Below are positions 43,133 to 49,232 of a stretch of 50,725 nt of DNA, one piece after another. The DNA is from CAZULF01 sp964621215 (lineage in GTDB: Bacteria; Pseudomonadota; Gammaproteobacteria; UBA1113), in contig CAZULF010000002.1 of assembly GCA_964621215.1 (NCBI GenBank), forward strand, positions 1-50,725, written 5' to 3'. A program made the translations under genes and the position numbers. Positions within the stretch are counted from its first letter, which is position 1. Each line of letters opens with the position of its first letter. Under the pieces are notes generated by a model, which worked only from the letters and a program-made list of their open reading frames with translations, ran no database searches and had not been told where the DNA came from.

Positions 43133-43262
43133 GTAGCCTGGATGGAGCGCTAGCGAAATCCGGGGTGCATACCCCAAGGTCAGACCGTCGTCCCGCGGCT
43201 TGTCCGCGGGATCCAGAATACATCGTCATCCCCGGATTTCGCTAGCGCTCCATCCAGGCTAC
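43133..43262. repeat. Family C element containing an inserted family B element
   Basis: Outer family C arms (43133-43165 and 43230-43262) are complementary over about 33 bp. Their loop contains a family B half element (43186-43218, CGTCGTCCCGCGGCTTGTCC onward) and a stub of its spacer. In the 458-bp gap before the tRNA-Ser nothing else gene-like is seen. Confidence 0.85.
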
Positions 43263-43276
43263 AGGAACTAGAATAC

Positions 43277-43305
43277 TTGCGAAAACCCGGTGGGTAGCGT
43301 ATTCT
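43277..43305 (+). promoter_or_regulatory. Promoter in front of the tRNA-Ser tandem
   Basis: TTGCGA (43277-43282), 17-bp spacer, TATTCT (43300-43305), 17 bp before the interrupted tRNA-Ser copy. No comparable promoter is seen directly before the intact copy. Confidence 0.55.
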
Positions 43306-43322
43306 TTGCTCCTTATTCAATT

Positions 43323-43450
43323 GGAGAGGTACCGAAGTGGTCATAACGGCACCGACTCGACAAAAACGGCAGGATAGCCGTTTTGGACGCGCGAAGCGCG
43401 GGGCGCAGCCCCGAGGCACATGGATGTGCCGAGTCCAATCGGTCGGGGGC
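43323..43450 (+). pseudogene. tRNA-Ser(CGA) copy interrupted after the anticodon
   Basis: Bases 43323-43360 are identical to the first 38 bases of the intact tRNA-Ser at 43496. Directly after the anticodon CGA comes a 76-base insertion (43361-43436), then 14 bases that match the intact gene again (43437-43450, AATCGGTCGGGGGC); after that the sequence diverges and the T-arm and acceptor 3' strand are missing. The insert contains hairpins AAAACGGC/GCCGTTTT, a GC-rich pair and GGCACA/TGTGCC, and its end CGAGTC pairs with GACTCG of the anticodon arm. Not expected to give a working tRNA without repair. Confidence 0.75.
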
Positions 43451-43495
43451 GTGAGCTCCCGACCATACAGACCTTGAGATAGAGATTTATGCATT

Positions 43496-43586
43496 GGAGA
43501 GGTACCGAAGTGGTCATAACGGCACCGACTCGAAATCGGTCGGGGGCTAACGCCCCACAAGGGTTCGAATCCCTTCCTCTCCGCCA
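43496..43586 (+). tRNA. tRNA-Ser(CGA)
   Basis: 91 bases with CCA encoded. Acceptor GGAGAGG/CCTCTCC, G73; anticodon stem CCGA/TCGG with loop CTCGAAA, anticodon CGA; long variable arm GGGGGC-TAAC-GCCCC typical of tRNA-Ser; T-arm GGGTTCGAATCCC. Preceded by a broken copy of itself, so it may be transcribed from the promoter at 43277. Confidence 0.95.
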
Positions 43587-43609
43587 CTTCCTTAAATGGT
43601 AACTAACCT

Positions 43610-44269
43610 ATGGCTATCCCTATAAACAACATCGCCAGCTTTGATATCGACGCACAAAATTGCTTTACTCCCGTTTGCCCTAATGAACTACCCGTGCAAG
43701 ATGGAGAAAAAATTGTCGATGAGCTTAATCGACAGGCAAAATATGCTACCTATCGACTCGGCAGTAAAGATGCTCATTCTCCAGCCGCAAAGTGGATAGC
43801 AACAGCGGAGGCGCCGATATTTTCTCCGATAAAAGATGAAAATATCGATATGCGTTGGCCGTTACATGCGGTGCCCGGCACACAAGGATTTGAACTTATT
43901 CAAGGCTTACCCGCGGTAAAAGACTATAATTTTTTTGTTTGGAAAGGTATCGAACTAGATATGCATCCTTATGGTGCTTGCTACCATGATTTAAAGGGTA
44001 AGTTAAGTACTGGCGCAATTGAATTTTTACGAGCGCATCATGTCCAATTAGTTATTGTTGGTGGCTTGACAACAGAATACTGCGTGAAGACAACTGTGCT
44101 AGACTTATTGAAAGTGGGATTTCAAGTGATTGTGAATTTAGCAGCGTGCAGGGGCGTGACGCCAATACATGTTGAAACAGCGCTTCAAGAAATGCAGGCA
44201 GCGGGGGCTGTTATCGTTCAATCCGCAGCAGAGCTGCCAGATGTGATTAACAAGTTGGTATTACTGTGA
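43610..44269 (+). CDS. pncA: Nicotinamidase PncA (isochorismatase family)
   Basis: Hydrolyses nicotinamide to nicotinate for NAD salvage. 219 residues. Catalytic triad: Asp14 in DIDAQNCF, Lys in FVWKGIE, Cys in GGLTTEYCVKTT; metal ligands in SKDAHS. Its last 4 bases overlap the start of pncB, the next enzyme of the pathway, so this is a two-gene NAD salvage operon. It starts 23 bp after the tRNA-Ser. Confidence 0.92.
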   Translation: MAIPINNIASFDIDAQNCFTPVCPNELPVQDGEKIVDELNRQAKYATYRLGSKDAHSPAAKWIATAEAPIFSPIKDENIDMRWPLHAVPGTQGFELIQGLPAVKDYNFFVWKGIELDMHPYGACYHDLKGKLSTGAIEFLRAHHVQLVIVGGLTTEYCVKTTVLDLLKVGFQVIVNLAACRGVTPIHVETALQEMQAAGAVIVQSAAELPDVINKLVLL

Positions 44270-45429
44270 TTATTAAATCGTTATTAGACACAGATTTTTA
44301 TAAGTTTACTATGATGCAAGTCGTGTTGCATCAGTTTCCTTCTGCTATGGTGGAGTATCGTTTTAAATGCCGCACCGAAGGTGTAGACTTGCGCCCCTAT
44401 GCGACAGAAATTCGCGATGAAATTAATCAACTGTGCCAATTACGTTTGACTCGAGATGAACTTCAATATCTTAGCAAAATCAGCTTTTTCAAAGATGACT
44501 TCATTGAGTTTTTAAGAATATTTGAATTGAACCCTGAGTTTGTGAATATTGACGCAAGCGGCGAAGAATTTGCTTTAACCATTCAAGGCCCCTGGTTACA
44601 TACTATTTTATTTGAAGTGCCCATATTGGCGATTATTAGCGAAGTATTTTATCGTAATACACAACCGCAAGCAGATTACGAAGAAGGTAAACGCCGGTTA
44701 CGCGACAAAATCACCTTTTTAAAAGAAAAAACTGCCGGCGAAGAATTTAAATTTACGGAATTTGGTACTCGCCGCCGTTTTTCAGGCGCATGGCATGCAC
44801 ATATTATTGAAGAGTTACAAAAAGAATTACGCAATAATTTAGTCGGAACCAGCAATGTTTTTTATGCTAAAGAATTTGGCTTGTCTCCGGTCGGCACCAT
44901 GGCACATGAATATTTACAAGCGTGCCAATCACTCGGCCCACGTTTGGCCTACAGTCAGAAGTTTGCTTTAAGTAAATGGGCACAAGAATATCGCGGTGAA
45001 CTAGGCATCGCATTGTCCGATGTGTTTGGTATGGATGCATTCTTAAAAGATTTCGATTTATATTTTTGCAAATTATTTGATGGCGCACGCCACGATTCCG
45101 GCGACCCATTTGAATGGGGAGAAAAATTATTAGCACATTATCGCCGTATGGGGATTGACCCTAAAACCAAAACCTTTGTTTTTAGCGATGGATTAAGTTT
45201 CGATTTAGCCGTGCAGTTATTCAATTACTTCCATAAACAAGTGAATGTCAGATTCGGTATTGGCACCTATCTAACAAATGATTTAAGCTACCCAGCCCTG
45301 CAAAATGTGATCAAAATGGTCTACTGCAATGGCCAACCCGTAGCCAAAGTCTCCGATTCTCCAGGCAAAACCATGTGCCCCGATCCATCGTATTTGGCGT
45401 ATTTGAAGCAGGTATTCAATATTACCTAA
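44266..45429 (+). CDS. pncB: Nicotinate phosphoribosyltransferase PncB
   Basis: Converts nicotinate and PRPP to nicotinate mononucleotide. 387 residues, start GTG in a GTGA overlap with pncA. Seen: SLLDTDFYKFTMMQVVLHQF, EFGTRRRFSG, the His of the phospho-enzyme motif in GTMAHEYLQ, RHDSGDPFEWGEKLL and FSDGLSFDLAV, FGIGTYLTNDL. A hairpin 54 bp downstream may end the operon. Confidence 0.95.
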   Translation: MIIKSLLDTDFYKFTMMQVVLHQFPSAMVEYRFKCRTEGVDLRPYATEIRDEINQLCQLRLTRDELQYLSKISFFKDDFIEFLRIFELNPEFVNIDASGEEFALTIQGPWLHTILFEVPILAIISEVFYRNTQPQADYEEGKRRLRDKITFLKEKTAGEEFKFTEFGTRRRFSGAWHAHIIEELQKELRNNLVGTSNVFYAKEFGLSPVGTMAHEYLQACQSLGPRLAYSQKFALSKWAQEYRGELGIALSDVFGMDAFLKDFDLYFCKLFDGARHDSGDPFEWGEKLLAHYRRMGIDPKTKTFVFSDGLSFDLAVQLFNYFHKQVNVRFGIGTYLTNDLSYPALQNVIKMVYCNGQPVAKVSDSPGKTMCPDPSYLAYLKQVFNIT

Positions 45430-45482
45430 TGCCGCCCGGATCCACTAACATTGAACACCCTCATTCAACGCGAGACCGGCGT

Positions 45483-45506
45483 AGGGGCAATTCACGAATT
45501 GCCCCT
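45483..45506. terminator. Hairpin after pncB
   Basis: AGGGGCAATTC / GAATTGCCCCT, a stem of about 11 bp with a tiny loop, 54 bp after the pncB stop; followed by CTCTTAGCC, not a T-run, so termination is likely only partial. The rest of the 316-bp gap (45430-45745) contains no gene, only the tRNA-Thr promoter. Confidence 0.45.
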
Positions 45507-45657
45507 CTTAGCCTCTGTCCAAGCTCCACAAAAAGCCGTGAGTTAGCCGTCTATGGTTAAAAACCGACGGTATACATCAAAACAGAGCGATCAACCACGA
45601 CACCTTACAAACGACACCAACCAGATAAAATACCCCACCCCAAACAAAAATTACCCC

Positions 45658-45686
45658 TTGAGCAAATCCCCAAATATCTTTATACT
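45658..45686 (+). promoter_or_regulatory. Promoter for tRNA-Thr
   Basis: TTGAGC (45658-45663), 17-bp spacer, TATACT (45681-45686), 60 bp before the tRNA. By inspection. Confidence 0.5.
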
Positions 45687-45745
45687 TCCCCCTTCCTTCC
45701 GAGGGATCATTTCCCCTCCCAAGGTGCCCATCATCACCATCCCAT

Positions 45746-45822
<77 letters not shown>

Positions 45823-45855
45823 ACTTAAAAGGCCCCCTAAACGGGGTAGAGCCAA

Positions 45856-46782
45856 TTAATAACAATCTAACAATGTCTGTTGTAATTTATCTTGTTCACA
45901 ATTGTATGGATTGCGTATCCAATCTTTAACAGATATAACAGTGTTATTTATAAATGCATATTCCTCTTTTACATTTATAGTATTAAATGGTATTTTATTT
46001 TTTGCATTAGGGTTATGAATCATAATAAAGTCATTAAAAACATCATGATCTGGAGAAGCATTTTTTCCTGAAATGATAACGGCACTTAGTGAAGCAAATC
46101 TCTTATCTAAAAAGATGTCTTTTCTTATTAAACTATCATTATGTTTTTGAATTGCGTCTTGGAGTGTTAAATATAGGGTATCATCAACTTCTTCTCTTGG
46201 ATCAATACTAAATCGGATGGCTGGAGGACCAAATGGAAAAAAGGTACCTATAATGTGATGGGGAATTAAATTAAAGCCTATTTTATTATAGTAAGAAATA
46301 AGATCACTAAAAGGAATCTCACCATATAAGCCAATTACGATAATAAATGGATCTGTTTTTTCAATTATACCCGTACTTAAATAGGCTTTATATCGTGCTT
46401 CTTTTTTAGGAGCTCCAATCATTTTTTCATGTAATGCATTTATTATCATTAATTGAATTTTCTGTATATCTGGAGTATGAACTCCCCCGTTTGTTTTGTC
46501 TTCTATGCGGTTTTCGTCAGATGAAAATTGATTTTGTGGAGTTGTACACTCAATGAAAATTTTTTCTTCGCCTCTATGAAGAAGAAAGTCAGGACTTGCT
46601 TTATTTTTTCGACTTGGAGAACTTAGATGAAAATCACTATTATTTTCGGCTAAAATTTTCGCAGTCAAAATTTCTGTATATTTAGTTGAAATGTACTTTG
46701 GAGATTTATCTAGTTTTCTAAGAAAATCTTTATCTAACACGTGAGAGTAGTTGGGATACCATTCATTTATTCGGTTTAACAT
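45856..46782 (-). CDS. PD-(D/E)xK nuclease-like protein
   Basis: 308 residues from the ATG at 46782 (AAGGAG 6 bases upstream); the frame extends to 46833 without a start signal. No named family recognised. The N-terminal third fits a restriction-endonuclease core: a helix with YTEILTAKILAE, then SPDFLLHRGEEKIFIECTTP, that is Asp followed by Glu-x-Thr, where Thr replaces the usual Lys. The rest is mixed alpha/beta without known motifs. It is the last gene of the island; a long inverted repeat and the trypco2-like gene lie upstream. A defence or conflict role is inferred from context. Confidence 0.6.
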   Translation of the reverse strand: MLNRINEWYPNYSHVLDKDFLRKLDKSPKYISTKYTEILTAKILAENNSDFHLSSPSRKNKASPDFLLHRGEEKIFIECTTPQNQFSSDENRIEDKTNGGVHTPDIQKIQLMIINALHEKMIGAPKKEARYKAYLSTGIIEKTDPFIIVIGLYGEIPFSDLISYYNKIGFNLIPHHIIGTFFPFGPPAIRFSIDPREEVDDTLYLTLQDAIQKHNDSLIRKDIFLDKRFASLSAVIISGKNASPDHDVFNDFIMIHNPNAKNKIPFNTINVKEEYAFINNTVISVKDWIRNPYNCEQDKLQQTLLDCY

Positions 46783-46835
46783 ATTTATCTCCTTTTGAAT
46801 ATAGTTAAGATGAGTACTTAAACATGGGGGCAAAT

Positions 46836-46918
46836 AGCGAGGTAGCCCTCATTACACGCGTGATAATTTCGTTTTCTAACTTAATATCGAGACGCGTTTT
46901 AATGGGGGCTACCTCGCT
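46836..46918. repeat. Long inverted repeat between the nuclease-like and trypco2-like genes
   Basis: Arms 46836-46861 and 46892-46918 (AGCGAGGTAGCCCTCATTAC type) pair over about 26 bp with a few mismatches around a 30-base A/T-rich centre. Fills the intergenic gap 46783-46966; could be a bidirectional hairpin, operator or structured RNA. Confidence 0.75.
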
Positions 46919-46966
46919 TATTTTACATAACAATTTCATTAAGTAAGAAACATTTCCTAATAATCT

Positions 46967-47323
46967 TTACTGGCTAGATGGTTTACTCGATCTTAGACCA
47001 AGTGGAACAGAGAACTTGATACGATTGACCGCAGAGTTTTTTACAGTACTATTTGCCCCAATATTAGCTTCGAGGCCAAGTACTTTTACTCCAGCTTTGC
47101 CTCCATTGTTACCAGTAGTTTCAGCAGTAACTGCAACATCGAATTCAATCTGTTGGAAGTAGCGCCCCACAATGTGATCGTATGATACGTCAGTTTTTGT
47201 CGAGGTGCTTTTATTAAAAGGGAAGCATATTGCATCGCCTTGTTCCTTCAGTTCGATTCTAGCAGCGTCAACCCCATTTATGATAGAAACCAAAACACTG
47301 TTTATAAATTCTGTTAATTCCAT
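46967..47323 (-). CDS. trypco2-like domain protein
   Basis: 118 residues. N-terminal amphipathic helix MELTEFINSVLVSIINGVDA, then a beta-rich half with FQQIEFDVAVTAET, a GG-K-GVKVLGLEANIG hairpin and VNRIKFSVPL. This layout resembles the trypsin-co-occurring domain 2 (trypco2) described in NTP-dependent conflict systems, where it accompanies peptidases or other effectors. GAGGA lies 6-7 bases before the ATG. No peptidase or NTPase is present here; its partner may be the nuclease-like protein 184 bp downstream. Confidence 0.6.
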   Translation of the reverse strand: MELTEFINSVLVSIINGVDAARIELKEQGDAICFPFNKSTSTKTDVSYDHIVGRYFQQIEFDVAVTAETTGNNGGKAGVKVLGLEANIGANSTVKNSAVNRIKFSVPLGLRSSKPSSQ

Positions 47324-47532
47324 AATAAATCCTCATTATAATTAATAGATAAGGGATATATGAGGGCAAAGTTTTATTTTGCAAGCGGAAAATGTAATTT
47401 AAGTAATTAATTGGCAGCGACGTAGTAAGGGATTATCAGATTTTGCCGGAACAAAATGCTACTAGCTTTGGTTAGAAGATCGTGCGTTAAATAACAAATA
47501 TATCTTGAGGATCTTGTTTTCATTAATATGAG

Positions 47533-48519
47533 CTACATCACCATTAAATCATTATTCAGCGATATAAAAATATTTTTGCTGAGCGAATTAAGATTATCCA
47601 ACGCTTCTTCATAGGTTGGTTTCTTTTCGCCATAAACCATAGCTTGCATAAAATCACTCCAGTTTTTTGCCCACAGGGTATTTCCCTTGAGCGTTAATAA
47701 AGCACTCTTAATTTCCTCGACTGGATTCTTAGCATAATCTTTATTTTGATTTTTATAACGACTAACATCTTCATTGATAAGTCTGCTAATCAGTGTGTAA
47801 ACATCCTTATTCATGGCTTCTTTAGTCTTAATACAATAAAGATCGTAGATATGTCTCACTAATGTCGGATCAGAAAAAGCATCTGGTTTTCGATTGGCAT
47901 TTGCTGCTCTTCTGGTAAAAGCAACCCATTTTTCTGCGGCTGTTTCACTGACAGCAACACATGCCAACATTCTGCTTGGGTGCTCGGCGATATCGCCTAA
48001 AACTTGCTGAATTAAAGTTGTTATAGGCAATGATGAAATAGGTAGCTTTGATGTGACAACCATAAATTCAAGCTGTATATGCGGTCTCAGTACTAAATTT
48101 TTTTCATATAGCGAAGGATACAACAATGCAAATTGGAAATAATTACCAGCATCTCTAACCTTAAAATCCTCATCGGACACTGAAAACCCTAATCGCTTAA
48201 AGTGTGTAATTAGTTGCTCACGAAACTCACGTAATTTATTTCGTCGCTGGTTCAGACTGAGTTTTTCTCCCGCTTCAGTTAGATGAATACGAAAATCACA
48301 ATCTTCTGACATTCGTTCAACAATGCGGTGAGCCTTAGCAAGAGCAGTCCCGCCTTGAAAAACTAAGGTAAAATATTCGTTATTCAACTCTGATATTGCA
48401 TGAATAGCTCTAGTTACATGAAAATCTTTTTCAACGATGGATGGGGTATTAAGATTGAGTAAGTCGGTAGTTTCAATAACTAATGCATCTAACCTAATAG
48501 GATCATACGGAATACTCAA
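47533..48519 (-). CDS. abiEii: AbiEii-family nucleotidyltransferase toxin
   Basis: 328 residues. Nucleotidyltransferase motifs GGTALAKAH and SEDCDFRI near residues 55-75, later conserved ETAAEKWVAFTRR and KPDAF-DPTLVRHIYDLYCI. AbiEii toxins inhibit growth, for example by modifying tRNA 3' ends, and abort phage infection. The start is TTG at 48519, with GGGAG 7 bases upstream; it overlaps the antitoxin gene by 17 bp, so both are coupled. Confidence 0.9.
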   Translation of the reverse strand: MSIPYDPIRLDALVIETTDLLNLNTPSIVEKDFHVTRAIHAISELNNEYFTLVFQGGTALAKAHRIVERMSEDCDFRIHLTEAGEKLSLNQRRNKLREFREQLITHFKRLGFSVSDEDFKVRDAGNYFQFALLYPSLYEKNLVLRPHIQLEFMVVTSKLPISSLPITTLIQQVLGDIAEHPSRMLACVAVSETAAEKWVAFTRRAANANRKPDAFSDPTLVRHIYDLYCIKTKEAMNKDVYTLISRLINEDVSRYKNQNKDYAKNPVEEIKSALLTLKGNTLWAKNWSDFMQAMVYGEKKPTYEEALDNLNSLSKNIFISLNNDLMVM

Positions 48520-48928
48520 AAGGAAACTCCCTATTTTTATAGCTGACTTTTCGTCTAAAGCGTTTACCTATAATGGTAACTGGAGATGCTGGAATCTGAG
48601 TTGAGCGTCCTTCGTTATAGAGTCGTTCATATTCTGAAATAGCCCACGGTATACCCATCTTGGTGAGAGCTTCTCGCATAATTTCAATAAAACCGCGTGG
48701 TAAAATGGATTCACCTTTTCTGAATAGGGAGGGTCGTAGGGGCGCGTAAATACCATAGCCGAGACGCGCTAATCTACCTTTTTTTACAAGAGAAGATAAC
48801 GCTCGACTTAACTGCCTTTCAGAGCCGCCTAATTGAATTAAGTCACTCCGCAAAATAGCGATACTATCGGTGGACTCTATATTTTTCAATACAATATATT
48901 CAAATGAATCTTCATATTTAACTTTCAT
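48503..48928 (-). CDS. abiEi: AbiEi-family antitoxin / transcriptional regulator
   Basis: 141 residues from the ATG at 48928 (weak GGTGAG site). N-terminal winged helix (AILRSDLIQLGGSERQLSRA, then LVKKGRLARLGYGIYAPL) typical of the AbiEi antitoxin domain, and a C-terminal part with IPASPVTIIGKRFRRKVSYK. In this family it represses its own operon and counteracts AbiEii. A longer frame to 48997 would run through the promoter. First gene of the TA operon. Confidence 0.85.
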   Translation of the reverse strand: MKVKYEDSFEYIVLKNIESTDSIAILRSDLIQLGGSERQLSRALSSLVKKGRLARLGYGIYAPLRPSLFRKGESILPRGFIEIMREALTKMGIPWAISEYERLYNEGRSTQIPASPVTIIGKRFRRKVSYKNREFPFEYSV

Positions 48929-48945
48929 GGTACTCACCAACCAAC

Positions 48946-49002
48946 AATGGACAATTAAAGTATATCTCTTTTTCATCGTTATGTCAAAAATGGACAATTA
49001 AA
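48946..49002 (-). promoter_or_regulatory. abiE promoter flanked by two operator-like repeats
   Basis: Minus strand TTGACA (48987-48982), 17-bp spacer, TATACT (48964-48959). Two identical 14-bp direct repeats (AATGGACAATTAAA on the plus strand) lie at 48946-48959 and 48989-49002, 43 bp apart, one touching the -10 and one just upstream of the -35. This suits cooperative autorepression by AbiEi. The rest of 49003-49132 is A/T-rich with no gene seen. Confidence 0.7.
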
Positions 49003-49132
49003 ATTGTTTCTAATATTTATAGGCAAAAATGGCGAATTATTGACAAATTAGGTATAAATTTACGAAAAGTATTAGAAACAAAATAGGCTATAACTCATTG
49101 AAAAACTTAATCTTTATTCCACTTGAAAACAA

Positions 49133-49181
49133 TGATTCGTAATCAGTAGGTCGGGGGTTCGACTCCTCTTTCCAGCACCAA
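49133..49181 (+). repeat. att-like direct repeat, distal copy
   Basis: Second copy of the tRNA-Thr 3' part (48 of 49 bases equal; A to G in the T stem). It lacks the D-arm and acceptor 5' strand, so it cannot be a tRNA. Marks the far end of the island. Confidence 0.85.
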
Positions 49182-49232
49182 CACCAGATTTAAAATGCCT
49201 CCTGATATGGGCTAGAGCCTAGTTTTCAGGAT

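Larger units (their letters stand above)
45823..49181. mobile_element. Small tRNA-Thr-associated genomic island
   Basis: A 49-bp direct repeat (45774-45822 and 49133-49181, one mismatch) formed by the 3' part of tRNA-Thr(CGT) flanks about 3.3 kb. The repeat begins in the anticodon stem, as is common for integrase att sites. Even past the repeat the two flanks remain similar (TAGAGCC after a weak hairpin). All four genes inside read on the minus strand: nuclease-like, trypco2-like, AbiEii and AbiEi. No integrase is present, so the element is either a remnant or mobilised in trans. Confidence 0.75.

Noticed and set aside
43180..43587. Open frame of 135 codons antisense to tRNA-Ser (begins MAERKGFEPLWG)
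   Set aside because: It is the reverse complement of the tRNA-Ser genes and palindromes, a well-known type of false ORF.
49081..49232. Second tRNA-Thr gene at 49133
   Set aside because: The acceptor 5' strand and D-arm are missing; it is only the 3' direct repeat of the island.
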